This document shows, one piece after another, positions 23,529-36,500 of a DNA stretch of 64,000 nucleotides. The notes beneath the pieces are model-generated. The model had not been told where the DNA came from and did not search any database. It saw only the letters and a list, made by a program, of their open reading frames with translations. The stretch's first letter is position 1, and each line of letters starts with the position of its first letter. The translations under genes and the position numbers were made by a program. This stretch comes from Paracyclopina nana (taxonomy: Eukaryota; Arthropoda; Copepoda; Cyclopoida; Cyclopettidae): assembly GCA_019096065.1 (NCBI GenBank), contig JAGUCH010000001.1, forward strand, positions 17,360,001 through 17,424,000, written 5' to 3'.

Positions 23529-26204
23529 TACACCACGTTATGACAAACAGGCCAAAAGTTTTCAAATTTTCCGTCTTCCACGGCCGGATCCAATATCACA
23601 AAATTGATTATTTATTGAATTGGCGCAACTTCCTCAGCTATTTCCGCTGCTGCTGAGTAGAAATTGGCTTTTTGTCATGCTTCAACCGAGTCATCTCCAT
23701 TAAAACGCGATTCTCTCATGAATTCTCGGTTTTTGCTATATTTAAAAATATCCCATGCTTAGCAAAAGGCCGAAAAAAAGGCCCTGGAAAATCCTGGAGA
23801 TTTGTGTCCAAAAAATGCAATACCCTGTTTTTAGCCATCGAATATACGAGCGCTTTCGTTCGCTGTTGGTGCCAAGCAAAGGCTGCTTTAGCTCTCTTCT
23901 CTTCTTCTCCACCAAGGTCTAGGTCGAGACGGCCTTTCTGTGTCTTCGGCCTTTGCACAAAGTCTTTCTTCACTCCGCTCCCAAGCCTTGATCGTTCAAG
24001 ACTTTCCCTACGCAAAACTGCCGCCGTCTGTGGACGTCTAAATTCTGCGTTGTTGTCAGCAGTGCTTCAACCCATCTGAAAAATCCAGTGTGAGTGACAA
24101 AAAAAAATATTTGAATAAGCCAGCAAATGTACGCGAAATCCCACTTTAAAAGTTGTCAGCTGTCGAGACGCGTTGAGTTTGTTTACCTTTGTTGAAGCGC
24201 GGCAAAATTCAAAACTGCCAAGTTTTCCCCTAGCTCTTTCTCGGGAAAATTGCTTTCCTTCCCATTTACTCAGTACACCAAGAAGAAGCATTTTTTTCCT
24301 TTCTTTGCTGCACAAAGAGGAAACGATTAACCAGTTAATGGCCGATAAATGATCGAATGTGTGGCTTATTCAAGCTGATCAATTATGCCCAAGAGGAATC
24401 TCCATAATGTTTATAGTATTAGAGCTGCAAAGGCATTGGCAAAAAAAAATAGAAATAAATTGCTGTTGAAAACGTGCTTTCTGGCATTTTTGCAATGTGA
24501 AAGCAGATACTTCTGATCCTCTTTCTGCTCACACTTTTTGCCACCCTTTATATATATATTTCCAAAGTGTGCTCTCATCTAACTTTTGGCGGTCCTCAGA
24601 AGTAATTGGGCGCGCTTATTTTTGGACCTTCAAAGCAATTAAAAACGAGGCCAATTATGGGGAATACTGGAAGAGAAAGCATCAAGGCTGCATAAAGTTC
24701 AGCGTATTTATAAAGGCTGCTTTTTAATGGAGATCTGGTCATCAATAAAGTTCCTTGCAAAAGGCCTTCCATGGCCGAGATTAAATCAGAAATGTAATGC
24801 TGGAAAGCTTGATTCACGTAATAAAAAAGCTGCCAAGCCATAAATGCATTTTCAGAAATATTGTCATTGCCAAGAATGAGTGAGATTTCCACAGCTTTCA
24901 CTTTCACTGCATCAGCTGATTTTCCCATTTTTGAGCTCTATGTCAAAAATATGACGCACATAACATGACAAGAAAGTAAGCAGGAATTTTACTCTTTCAA
25001 CTGAAGATGTTATTTGCCTTTCTAAAAAAAGAGAAAGCCATTTATATTTACTTTGGCTTATAAGAGCTTTTTATGTATTAATGGTGTGTGTGTGTCCTCA
25101 AATAATAAAACTTCCGCAATATTTTTATTAAGATGGAAAACTATTTTTAGCTCCATGATATGGATCAGTCATTTGCCCGCCATCATCGCACTTTGCAATC
25201 AAAAGGCCTTGACTGTAATTAATTGTTTAATTAAGCTGCAGTCGAGCTATTTCAGTAGCTGGCAAAAAAGCCCAAGGGAATCATTCATTTCAGCTCAAGT
25301 TCAGCATAATAAGGCAGTATTTACACCCTAGAAGTAAAAAGCTGCCATCATTTGAAGTTCATCAGCTGACGAATTTTTTAGTAGCTAGACTCTGTCAGCT
25401 CTTTGTTGGATATGCTTTGTGATATTTGGCTGCTGTTTTGATCAACTTTGGGAGCAACTTTGCAAAATAGATTCACTGGAGCAAACGTGATTAAATTTCC
25501 CTTTGAAATTGCCTGAATAAGGCAGCACACTCCAAACTTGATTGCACAATTAAGCCCTATTACAAATAGCAAGTGCAGTGGATGTATTGACAGCCTAAAA
25601 CAGGCCCATTCAAGTTTGACACTCTTCAAGCCTTAAAAGAAATTATTATTATAGTTACTCATGCTTTCACCCAATTTTCTCAAGCTTTCAAAGAAAAAGA
25701 AAGCTTCCTTCTTTTAATGCTTAATTATAGAGCAGCTTTTTAGATGGAAGTTGCTAATTGAGAGGATAGGATATGAAAGTTGCAATTTGTGTTTTTTAAG
25801 GCCTAATGCCAACAATGCTTTCACATTTCGAGGTGTGCATGCTGCATACTTAACTAGTAGGCTCATCTGTCCCAAGGGATTTTTTAGATAGACATTTATT
25901 GCCTCTTCTTCCATCTGCCATACTTACCTAAAATTAGAGAGGATCAGCAAAATGACACATACTATTTTCCATGCTTTTTTCATATGCGCTGTAATCAGGA
26001 TGATCAGTCAAATCTCGGTTTGTGCATGTCATGTATTCCCGATCTGGAGGTATAAAGGCACAGCCGAATTAGTGTGACAGGCTGTATAATCCTACTATCT
26101 TCTAGTATAGTTGCATTGCCACAAAAGTGGCTCTTTTTTACTGCTGCTGCACGACACCATCGAACTGAAGCAGCTCCTTGTTCTACACAGTTCCTACAGC
26201 CCAC

Positions 26205-26532
26205 CCACAAAGAGCTGACAGCAAACAATATTTGAATTTATATTGGAATTTTTTGAATCATGAACAATTTATGTTGTAAGCAGAATGCATAATTTTTGAA
26301 ATGAAACGAGCCAATCATTTTAAGGCAAAATTCATTTTTAAAAAGTAATGATTTAGATTGACTTGGAAATCGATCAATTTTATTTACACTGATTTTGGTA
26401 TGAAGCTTTGAGCTATTTTTTGACAAGCTTGAATTGAGCAAAGTAAAGCAAAGCTTTGGATGCTCCTCAAGTGGCGCGAAAACCGCAATTTACAAAGTTT
26501 GCTATGTGTCAGCTCTTTGCTTGAAGGAGTTG
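26205..26532. mobile_element. Family C MITE
   Basis: Left CCACAAAGAGCTGACAGC and right TGTCAGCTCTTTGCTTGAAGG are inverted. The body is about 330 bp and AT-rich. Confidence 0.6.
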
Positions 26533-27111
26533 CTAGTCCCGGACTACAAACTTCCAGGGCCATTATCATCTAGGGAATAAGAAAAAAGGCTGTCTCTCTC
26601 CTTGTCGTTGTCTCTCCTTTGTACATGCATTTACCAATATTAGAATAAGGCTGTGAGCAATGGGTCGGAAAAAAGGCCGAAACAGGGAACCATTTTGACA
26701 TCTTTCATTCTCAAAATCTATGTAAAAAATGGTGGCTTTCTAATTCGTTTCCCAACTAGATAATGTCATCATGTTTGGAGGGAAAATGTTGAAAGGAGCC
26801 CAGATGTTGATGACATGCCTGGAGAGTACCAGTGAAAAAGGTGTCCCATCTTTGGGACACTGGCTCCCATTTCTCCCACAAAAATGGCACCAATTGCATG
26901 TCAGGTTGTTTTGTTGTTGTGGCCTGATTTGACGCAGCTTTATCCGATTATGACTGGAAACAGTGACGTATAGCCTTGATGGTTTTGGCCATAAATAAGC
27001 CAACTTCCTTTAATACATAGGGCCACGATCTGCCAACACATAATGAGAATCTGCTCAAAGGAACCTTGGCCATTTCATCTCAAGGCTAAATCACTATTGC
27101 TGGCCATTTTG

Positions 27112-27488
27112 AGAGCCTGCAGCCCAAAGCGCTGTCAAGTTGACAAAAGTTGGCCCATTAATCAGCTGACATCTTGCCACACTCATAGAATTCAATAAGT
27201 CAATTTTGAACCCCAAAATTGCATTGTTCATTTGAAATATCATTTTCTGCGAAAATTGTGGGTCAATCTGTTTTCCTTGGACTTGCAGAAGATAATTTTC
27301 AAAATTGCTTAGCGACCCTAATTTTCTGTTAAATTACCAGAAGAAATAATACGTTGAAAAATTTTGCTCTTTGTTTACAAAGACATTAGAATTTTCCTCC
27401 AAGTTTTGTCAGCGTTTTGGAAAACCTATCAGAAAATCTCGAGTGCTGTGAAGTGTCGATCTTGTCAGCTCTTTTTCAACAGGAATTA
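27112..27488. mobile_element. Family C MITE
   Basis: Left GCCTGCAGCCCAAAGCGCTGTCAAG and right CTTGTCAGCTCTTTTTCAACAGG form imperfect inverted termini around about 375 bp. Confidence 0.5.
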
Positions 27489-27961
27489 GCCCTTACATAC
27501 TAGTTTTGCCAGCCTTGAAAAAAGTCAAAAAAAGTATAAGATTTCACATTTTTAGAGGACTAAACGTGGCAATTCCTTTGTCTTTTCCGCGAAAGCAGCA
27601 GACTTTCAGTCGTTGGTTGTTGCCTGAAGGCCTTTACTTGTCAGAAGTCACGAATGTCCTTTTCGGCCTTTTTTAGTATTTTTTTTTTCAGTTCTCCTAG
27701 CAGCAGCAGCAGACAAAGTTAATGGCAGTTTTCCATAGAGAGAAGAGCACATTTGAGCTAATTCTGCGCTTGAAATGTGCACTGGCAGATTTGAATGCAA
27801 TCTTCTATTTGACATACTGGCTGCAACTTTTAGTCCACCAGATGATGAAGGCCTTGCTTTCCTAATTGAAATTCTGCTTCACTTATTCATTTTCCCAGTT
27901 CCACCATTTTATAAAGAAGCACTCACCTGAATAGAAAGCATTTTGTTGCTCACAAATAACA

Positions 27962-28113
27962 CTAGGGGTCATTATCTTCCGCGTCTTTGATCGTAACATG
28001 GTTGCGGTTGTTATCGGTTCTTATTTACTGACGAGGTTGCGATGTCAGTAAATAAGAAGCGATAACAACCGTAACCAAGCCACGATCAAAGAAGCGGAAG
28101 ATAATGAGCCTAG
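27962..28113. repeat. 152 bp near-perfect hairpin
   Basis: The left arm 27962-28033 and right arm 28043-28113 are inverted copies with few mismatches: CATTATCTTCCGC / GCGGAAGATAATG, TCTTTGATCG / CGATCAAAGA, CGGTTGTTATCG / CGATAACAACCG, TTCTTATTTACTGAC / GTCAGTAAATAAGAA. The loop is under 12 bases. CTAG flanks both ends. Confidence 0.85.
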
Positions 28114-28409
28114 ATGATCATTTGGAAACCATACATCTTCCTCCAGACAGACTAGACTACAACTTGTTTCAAAATGGGTCCTAAACGACGATGTTTGGCT
28201 CATAAATCATGCAAAAAGCCCGAACAATCTTGTAAAAGCTACAATAGAGTTCTATGTAGTTTAATAGAAAAGCCTGCCATCTGGAGGGAGTTTTGAGCAT
28301 TTCTAATGGAAACCAAGCTCAATTTTTAAGCCTGGAGCTGCTTTTTCAAAGCACATCTTTGCTAAAAAAGCATAGTTTGAAATGGATTCGCTCTTTTTTC
28401 GAAACTAAG

Positions 28410-28530
28410 CTAAGGCTACGGTTGTTTACATTTCACGCTTTTCCTCCATTAGCTCCCGAGTGTTGCTCTAAATTCACGCTAGGGGCGCTATGCGTAACTG
28501 TTGTCGCTTTAATGCTGATGTCTATATACG
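28410..28530 (+). repeat. Family E copy 1
   Basis: Contains GTTGTTTACATTT, a downstream CACGCTAGGGGCGCT and ACTGTTGTCGCTTTAATGCTGATG. The same block order is at 33660-33760 and inverted at 48607-48700. Confidence 0.5.
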
Positions 28531-30500
28531 GATTAACAGCAGGAGAGCTGTTGCAGCACAATTTTGTCTGTACTTTTTCCATTACAACTTTTCGTATTCT
28601 CCTTTTTTGCTAGGTCTATAATTGAAGCTAATATTGTTACTACCTCTTTTCGTCTCAGCTTTCTTTCTTTTTTGGAGTAGAAGAAGAACCTTTGTGAAGT
28701 TCAGGGCTCAAAATACTTCAAAAGAATCCCAAAACGATCCGGCTCTCCTTAAATTTTCATAGGCCTTTTACTGCAGTATACCAGGGGTTATACTACTACG
28801 TAATTGCTGATCTCTTCGTGTCCCACCAGAGGCAAAGAGCATTAAAGACTTACACGCATTTCCAGATAAGTCCTGAAAAGCCACCACACATCGAGGAAAT
28901 GGCAGAGCTTTGCAGCTGTATTTCCCTATAAAGTCAAATTGCCATATAAAGAATTGTACCAGAGTCGTGCTGAGCTGTTCTCACTCTGTGTGTGTGGTTG
29001 TCATTTCTCACAGCTAGCAGCAGCAGCTGAAATGGCCCACCCTTGAAGGCATTAATGTAATCTTGCTTAGGCCTTGGCGGCTATGTACCAGCTGCTTCTT
29101 TTCAAAGGATCCGGGGGAAAAGTAGTTTCGTTCAAGGCTTCTAATTTAGGCTTTCTAAAAGTCACCTCAGGTGAATCCCATTTGAGAAAGTGCCAAGTCC
29201 TTTGAGCGAGCTTCCAATCTTCTCCTGGCTGACAATCTTTAAGTTTAGCTCTGGGAAAATGCCAAACAACTGCTATTGTAATAAGCAAGTATTTTCATGC
29301 TAAAGATACCAAGTGGTATAAAGGTATTTGACGTCCCATGGGAACTCCATGTATTTAGTAGAGCTAAGCATTATTTTTGTCAATCATGAAATCACAAGAG
29401 TTCCCTTGGGACCCCAAACAATGCACTGAAAGGAGTTTGAAAAAGGTTTCCAAAGAGGTTGCCAATCCACCAGGATGCTTTTCTTAGAGGATTTGGAAGC
29501 TATGGAAGAAGTCACGAATGCAAACAATCAATATCTGGTACGGAAGCGAGCTTCACAAAGGCCTCGCTTTCTAGTGTCAAATCCTTTTCTATCTGTGAAA
29601 GCCAATTAATCTTGTCAACTCAGCCAGCGTCTGGTTAATCTCGCTTACTTTTAGAGGGCGAATTGTGCAGGAAGAATGCAGAAAGTCGGATTGTCTAGAG
29701 AGGATTCTCAATTTTGGCGCGGCTTTGTTTATGTTTTCTTTCCGAAGTGACGGCTCGGTTTTCCGAGTCGAGCTGCTTCAATGCTGCTAGTAAGAAGCAG
29801 TGAAAGCTTCATAGAAGTAATTAGAGTTATGCAAGACTAATTAGAGAGGCTGGTAATGCAAACTACTTCACTTCTAGAGCACAATTCATGCAAAACTTGC
29901 TCAAAGTTGCAGCTTTAAAACATGCGTAGTGCCTTAAAAAAGCTCGTTTGAGCCAAGGGCCTAGCTGACCACAAAGACAGCAGAGCACAACTTGTTTCTC
30001 TCATGCTTTTGAGTTGAATCATCGAAGAAGAATTAATATATTGTGTTCGCACGTTCCATCAATGCCAGGGCAAATAACATCGTCAATCAACAAGGCGACT
30101 AGGCTGGAGAATAATAGTCCTAAGGGAAATATTATGCCAAGAACTTTAACTTTGGCTCAGCCATTGTGAAGAATTCGTTTTCTTCAAGTGTGGCACCACT
30201 ATACACAGACTCCTCTCTCTTATAGTAGTATATGGGAAGGAAAGCAAACAAGGCCCAACTAAAATCCTTTCAAGCTCATCTATCTTCCCGAAATTGCATC
30301 TACTCTGATCCAGCCACCATAGCACATAAAATGTTGTACCATAAGCTACTCTGAGGAAAATGTTTCCTCAACTTTTGGCAGCAATGCAATAAGGAGTGCA
30401 TTAGAGTTAATTACACCAACCCTAGCTAGCTGGACCCTAGCTCCTCTGACTCCAGCTTAAAACAGTACATTTGCTGGCTTAACCTGTTATAGCTCCACGT

Positions 30501-30508
30501 TATAAATA
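30501..30508 (+). promoter_or_regulatory. TATA box before the 30.6 kb exon
   Basis: TATAAATA lies 64 bp upstream of the in-frame ATG at 30565 and is followed by a (GT)n run. An out-of-frame ATG at 30533 lies between, which would lower translation of the main frame unless the start site is downstream of it. Confidence 0.4.
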
Positions 30509-30564
30509 GTGTGTGTGTGTCTAGTGCATTTTTATGGAAGCCTTCCACTGCACCAAGATTTCTG

Positions 30565-30909
30565 ATGAGCCTAACCTCGCCGGCCTCAGTGCAATCCGGC
30601 GCTGGTACGGGCCTCACCTCGGATGACCCCAACTTGACCTCTGATTACGCGGACGACTGCTCCAGCACCACAACCCTAGACAACCCCACCAGAGGCGGCT
30701 CAGAGTCCGACCTTTTAGAGGCCGCGGCCTGCTTCTCCCACGAGGACGTTGTCGAGGACATCGAGGACGGGACCTCGAGTGTTCTGAGCTCCAGCCTCAG
30801 CAATTGTAGCAATGAGTGCCTTGCATTTAGAGCACCTTGGGCCACGCCACCTACCGCCACAGCTGAGGGCGGAAACAAGCAGCTGACGCGACCCCAGGCA
30901 AAAACATAA
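30565..30909 (+). CDS. Candidate upstream exon, acidic Ser/Thr-rich
   Basis: A GC-rich frame, unlike its AT-rich surroundings, encodes a Ser/Thr/Asp-rich peptide (TSDDPNLTSDYADDCSSTTT, SCFS-like and SSVLSSSLSNCSNEC segments). Read through, it stops at 30907-30909. A non-canonical donor CCCAG|GCAAAA at 30897/30898 would instead splice in phase 0 to the exon at 32029, which also begins with a LTSP motif. Composition argues for a real exon. Whether it is a terminal exon or an N-terminal extension of the cotransporter is unresolved. Confidence 0.45.
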   Translation: MSLTSPASVQSGAGTGLTSDDPNLTSDYADDCSSTTTLDNPTRGGSESDLLEAAACFSHEDVVEDIEDGTSSVLSSSLSNCSNECLAFRAPWATPPTATAEGGNKQLTRPQAKT

Positions 30910-30989
30910 ACAAATTGTCATGGCCTCTTTTAAATATGCCTTTATTAATTCAAAATAATGCTTTCACTGAGGATTGAGAAGTTTGAATT

Positions 30990-31930
30990 TGGGAAAATTA
31001 CCAGATGTGGATTTTTATAATATAGCCAATTTTGGCGGTTTTGGCCTGGGAGAATGTAAGCTAAGGATGCTCCCTCTAGCGGATTAGTGATGAACTACTT
31101 AGTATTATGTGAAGCTACCTCATTTAGTTTTGATGAAGCAATTTATTTGTTTGGTTAAGCACAGTCATGACACCTTTTCATTGTGGGATTGTTGGCAACA
31201 TGCGACTTTTTATGATTGCCATTTTCATGCTCTTTTTTCTCGCTGCTGCTGGCTCTTTTTTCAAGGCCGAATGTGGTGCGGGGTGACAGGCTGACAAAAA
31301 TAAGCTTATATGCATATATGGAGAAAGAATGATGTGCTGCTCTCTGACAGCCTCAAAAAAAGTGATGGCTGCTTGAAAATGCAATTTCCCATGCTCGATT
31401 TTTTTTACTTAGAGACTAACTGAGATGTAAACAAAACTTGAGTAAAGTTAAACAAGAGACTTGAAAGACTTGGTATTATGGCAGCATCAGCTTTCTCTTC
31501 CATGCATGTGTTCCTTTTTAGCTCAAAAAAGCAACCTAGCATGGAATGTTGTCAAGTAATTAGGCAAGAAGTGGATCAGATTAAGCTCAGGGATAAATAA
31601 GTTGCTTATCCGATGAGCACGTGGGCTTAGCCTTCTTAAAGAAGAGCAGAATGTAGCAAGCAAAAAATGGCTACTTAGTACACAGTGAAAAAGCAAAGAA
31701 TCAGCTAGCAGAAATTAAGCTTACACCAGCTCTTCCTTTGAGCAATTTACCAACGTACATAAAACTGACCGAGTGACTTAGTTTTCGATGCTTTTTTTGG
31801 TAAAAATACCAGAAGTGGATTTTTGCATTTGTTGAGCATTTCGGCGTTTCTGTCGAGTGAGTGGCGCAAATCGTATGTTGAAGCTTGGCTGCACTCGATG
31901 TAAACAAATCGCCGCGCCATCTAGCGGATT
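30990..31930 (+). repeat. Two solo family B copies
   Basis: Copies at about 30990-31085 (TTACCAGATGTGGATTTT ... CCTCTAGCGGATTAG) and 31798-31930 (ATACCAGAAGTGGATTTT ... GCGCCATCTAGCGGATT). Between them is AT-rich DNA with no gene that I can support. Confidence 0.5.
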
Positions 31931-32028
31931 ATTTATGCAAAATTGCTTTAATTTTTATTGGAGAAAGTGAGGGTATTATACTTTGGCAAGGCCATGACAA
32001 TATGTTTTGACAACCCTTGATATCATAG

Positions 32029-32153
32029 CCTTCCTACTATTTGACCTCGCCGCCTTTGAGCGCACAATCTCCCGTGAGTAGCGAGTTTGTCGTGACCGAC
32101 CTCGGTGATTCCTTTCCTGCTGATCAAATAACCTCAGGGGAGGAGACGACCAG
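32029..32153 (+). CDS. kcc: Candidate internal 5' exon of the cotransporter gene
   Basis: Acceptor ATCATAG, then PSYYLTSPPLSAQSPV and an acidic stretch, then donor ACCAG|GTCAG in phase 2. The next acceptor (AAAACAG|C at 32971) needs exactly one base and gives ...EETT-S-NYSY-MDHLL, so the frame flows into the 33 kb exon. Frame agreement on both sides and coding-like composition support it; no homology is recognised. Confidence 0.5.
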
Positions 32154-32970
32154 GTCAGATTTTACAAAGCCTCTAGCTTCTGCACTAAATACGAAAAACA
32201 TGCCTTTTTTCCTAATGTAGTACCTTAGACGCTTTGAAAAATGCCTCCAAGCAAATTACAGTTACTGAAAACTCAGCTTTCCAATTGCTTTCACTTTTTT
32301 TTGACTTGCTCTTCCTTAATTTTTAGGGGATACAGTGTGCAATTTCTTTGCTCTAATTGCATTGTAAATATTGATGTCATTGATGCTTGGAAAGATGCTA
32401 ACTTTCCATTTTTACAGCATTACCTCAAGTAGGACTCAAAGTTTCGCCTCTTCCATTTCGATCCATTTCATCTGGATGGAAAACTACTGCATTTTTTGCT
32501 GAATGTACTATATGCTAGAAGTGAACCCTTTATAGTAGAGCAAAGTTGCAATTTCTCCAAGATGAGTCGGGCCTTCAGTGGCCTCAAGGCCTTTTGCCTA
32601 ATGTAAAGAAAGTAAAAGTTTTCCAGCCTCCTTCCAAGTTGCACCAGGTGAGGAGAAAAGTATTGGAAATGCGCCGTACACAGCTTTCTCCACATATAAT
32701 AGCACAGATTGGCCCATGCTAATCGGAGTAAGCAAATAAAGTGCCCCAGAAATGTAGGCTCGACTCTCAAGACTGGGTATCTAGTGCGGCACCGATTGAA
32801 GGGACAATCTGTGTTTATTTCATCTTGAAAGGGGCAAAAAAGGACATTATTGAGTTGATTTGACAATGTAGATCTATTTCTTCTTCTTTCTCTCTCACCC
32901 TTCAGGCCTTTTTAGCCGCTTCGCTCGCTTCTCCTTCTTCACTACTACTTCAATTTTCTCGTCAAAACAG

Positions 32971-33503
32971 CAACTACAGCTACATGGATCACCTTTTGCG
33001 CGACGGGGGCGACCTCGACTCCATGGACAGATCTCTTCTCGATTACAACGCTCAAAAGGCGGCCGTCATTTCGAGCCACGCCCAAAACGGCAACGGCCAC
33101 GCCCTCGAGGCCACCTCCTCCTCCCTACCCACCGCAGCCTCGGCGGAGCACCTTCCGGTCACGCCTCCCAACACCGCGGTCATCCTCTCGCCGGCCACGC
33201 CCACCACCTCGCCCGTCAACTCCCCCGGAGAAGGGGGCGGGGTCAGTGTTTTGCCAGTGATTAAGCGCGACCTCGTTGTGCGCTTCACCGAGCAGCAGAA
33301 CTCTGTCAGGTGCGAAATGATGCAAAATAAGAAGGCCGGCAATCCGGCGAGAGGGGCGGAGAACCACGCCCCCTCCACCAACATTGTGTACAAAGAACAG
33401 TACGAGGCCCAGCATTACTCCAAGCATCCCCATGGGCCCATGTCGCCTTGTGACAGTGAAAGCAGTGTGTGCAATCGGTCTAAAGAAAACTTACTCGATC
33501 AAG
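32971..33503 (+). CDS. kcc: Cotransporter alternative 5' exon (ATG 32984)
   Basis: A strong acceptor (TTTTCTCGTCAAAACAG) precedes a 533 bp GC-rich frame ending at donor CAAG|GTAAAC in phase 1, compatible with the common exon at 38147 ([12 protein letters not shown]). It can be translated from its own ATG 32984 or read through from 32029. The peptide is Ala/Thr/Pro-rich with KRDLVVRFTEQQ and a tail SPCDSESSVCNRSKENLLDQ. RFTE is near but not equal to the RFxV docking motif. The region lies in the cytoplasmic N-terminus of the transporter. Confidence 0.65.
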
Positions 33504-36500
33504 GTAAACCTTGAATTAAGTTAAAATCCTTAGAGGCTTGCCATCTGGTGGCATTTTGAGGAAACAATGGGGAGCAATAGCTAAACTGGCTAGATTTTTC
33601 TTTTTTAAATGTAATGATTATGCATCCTCACTCTAATAGGCAATGAAGGGTGAAAATATGATTGTTTACATTTGGGTCCCAAGTTTTGCCTTAAAATCAC
33701 GCTAGGGTCGCTCTAAGCAAATGTTGCCGTTACGATACTGATGCCTGTAGTTTTAAGAGGATCGCGTCAGCAAGTTTCAGGCTATAAATAATCGAGCTCA
33801 GCCATTTTTCTCGGGAAAATGCAAGCATGTTTTCAGGTGGACACAGAAAATGTCAGTATTTATTTGTGGGCCCAGGAGCGTTGGGAAATGCACAGCCAAT
33901 ATCAATTGGCGACTCAGCAATGTGTCCAAACTTTGCACCACTTTCGTTTTCACGAACATTCCATCATCACACAACACGCAAAAAGTTGATGCAAAAATGC
34001 CCAAGGTTGCTTTTTTTCCACACACCAACAGGAATCCAGCAATGTTTCCTTTTTCCATGAAATGGGTCAAATTTTAAGTTATCCCTCGTTTTCCTAGAAA
34101 AAACAGTGAAATCATGTGATCTAAGGTGACAACAATATGTGGTGCAGTGATGAATTGCCTATATATGCATGCCCATTGTGCCACAGATTCGTAATGCATT
34201 CCAAGCACGCGTATATCGTATTCGATGGGTGGAAGCAGCCTTCTTCCCCAGATTCTGGTCAATTCTGGTTATCTTGCAAGGTTACACATTTGTCTGCACC
34301 AGCGCCAACAAGGATAATAAATGCACCTGTCAATCCTCGTTGTTGGTGTACAACAAAAGATATTTACACTTTCATGCCTTTCTCTTTGCTAAAAGCATCT
34401 GCTTTTCATGTTACTTTATTTTTTGAAAGTTTGGTCGCAACTTCCACTGACCGTGGAGAAATTTCTGCTACACATGTACATTTTGCTTCAGAAATTGCTT
34501 TCTAAATCAAATGATTGGCTTAGCAACAGCAGGGCTTTCGGAAAGGTTGCGTGACTGCAAGTCATCAAACGTTCCGCCCAACTTTGTGTAGTAGCAGTGA
34601 CGTCATCATTTTACTCTTTACTAGCTAGGAATTTTTGAAAGGCCGGAAAAGTTGGGGAACCGCACTGATTTCTGATAGCAAATCAAGCCATTTTTTGCTG
34701 ACTACACACAAGCCTCAATCGCGTTAGGGCAAAAAAGTGGCAGCATCATCAAGGTCTGAAGAAAAGCTCCCTTATAGAGTACAGTAGCTTTTGTTTACTC
34801 TTTAGGAACCATTCTGGTTTATTCTGGCTAAGCTGCGAAGACCGCACATACAATGTGCTAATGATGTGTTAAAGATTCTGGCTTGTCCCAAGAAAACACT
34901 GCAACCAGATGTCAATCCCTATAAATAGCTAAAAAAGGAGATTTCCAAATCCAATTTAGATTGCAGGCAAAGGATTGAAAAAATGCCTTTGAACTTTGGC
35001 CAAGAATGCTCCATGTTGAGCTAATACCAAAAGTTAAATGATTTCCAAATAATGGCGCTCCTATTGAAGTTTGCTCTCATGTTTGGAAGCAACTGCTAGC
35101 AGCGCCATCTAGGAGGCAAATCCGCCAATTTATGGCGTGTACGCCCTTTTTCACCGCGAATCAGGAAACCTCTAAATATAGTTCTCTCTCCACGAGCCCG
35201 ACGACAGCCTTCCTGCTTGATCAATAGAAAAGGCCAAAAAAAGACTCAAAGGCCGTTGTGCGTGCCGCAAAGAAGATGGTAACTTTAAGGCAGGAAACGG
35301 CATGAAAACGCGCTTTTTCAGGCAAAAATCTTATTTGCGGCACGAGCATCCGCCCTTCAACCTTGAAGCAAAGGCCAAATAAAGGCCGGAATGGGGGGAA
35401 AGGAAGTTGCGAAGTTTGGCGCTTGCGCGCTGCAGCAAAGCTCTCACTTTTCTCTGTCTGATCGCAGACATCGAAAGGGTGTTGTCACCAGTACACATGG
35501 CAGCGCAGTCAAAATATTCCAGGCCAAGGCCGCGGCGCGCGTAGCTTTGACGTTTGAAGGCCTTTGAAGGCTTGGAATACTCGGAATTGAAGCTTATTGA
35601 GCTGTAGGCTGCTTTCTGGATGTTGCTTAATATTCGGAGGAGCAGATTTTTGGAGAGGCGCGTTGCTGCTTTTGCTGCTTTTGCTTTTGGCTTCGAAGGC
35701 TGCTACTGGAGCTTTCTACCTCTTCTCTCGTTGATTCGCGCTCGTTTGTGCTACGGCGGCCTTCACAACGTCCTCTACGAAGGCCGGTCCTCCATCCTCG
35801 AGAGTTGAGCGAGTCTTTTGACTCGGAGAGGGTGTGCTTGTCCTTGTCTTCGTCAGTGATCCTACATATCCGTGATGGCAAGGCGCCTCATCTCACCCCG
35901 TTAATTGTCAGCCGCCTCAACAGTTTTAGAAAGCAAAGTGGCCTTTTTTCGCATTATTGTTATTGTGTAATTACGGCGTCGGATCCTCCCATGGAGACGG
36001 ACGACTACTGCAAACAGAAAGGAAGCCCTTGAAAAAGCACTGGAAAATCATAGCTTTGAAAGGCTGACGACGACGGCGGGTGTGAGAGAATAAGGCGCCT
36101 TTTGGCCTAGTTATGGAGTCGCCAGTGACATGATTTACTGCTGAAAAAACGTACCATTATTAACGGTTCTGGGATTTGCTCGCCGGCCCAAAGCGCATCA
36201 AGATATTGGAAAGGCCTCAAATCTAACTAAGCGTGCTAGGCTTGTGCTCCACGCGTCCAGAATTACCACTCCGTTCTTCTTGGAGCGAAGTGAGAAGCCG
36301 ATCGAGCTTTTTTAAGCTCCACTGCTCCACTCCGGAAGTGGCGGCTTCGAGGCAGATGAGAGATAGCTTCTTCTTCTTCTTGGCGCCAGCCAAACGCAAT
36401 ACATAATGGAAGAATGTCGGGGAAAAAAGGCATCTTTGCAATAACCGCGCCTAAAAAAAGAGACACTTTCAAATTTCAAGATCGTACCTTTTCCGACCTG

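Larger units (their letters stand above)
21018..30500. other. 9.5 kb non-coding DNA, mostly small repeats
   Basis: No open frame here shows a domain, exon-like composition or paired splice sites that I can defend. The stretch contains four family C elements, a 150 bp hairpin, one family E copy and many AGGCCT/GGCCTTTT words. If the 20.8 kb exon belongs to the cotransporter, this is intronic. Confidence 0.5.

Noticed and set aside
23672..24079. 135-codon plus-strand frame in intergenic DNA
   Set aside because: Ser/Arg/Phe-rich with no domain, no donor or promoter logic, and the overlapping minus frame is equally long; likely chance.
33052..33433. Minus-strand frames opposite the 33 kb cotransporter exon
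   Set aside because: Complement of an Ala/Thr/Pro-rich exon; no splice sites or domain on that strand.
35620..36032. Frames in the CpG-rich stretch before the 36.7 kb exon
   Set aside because: Short, overlapping in several frames and strands; better explained as promoter/5' UTR sequence.
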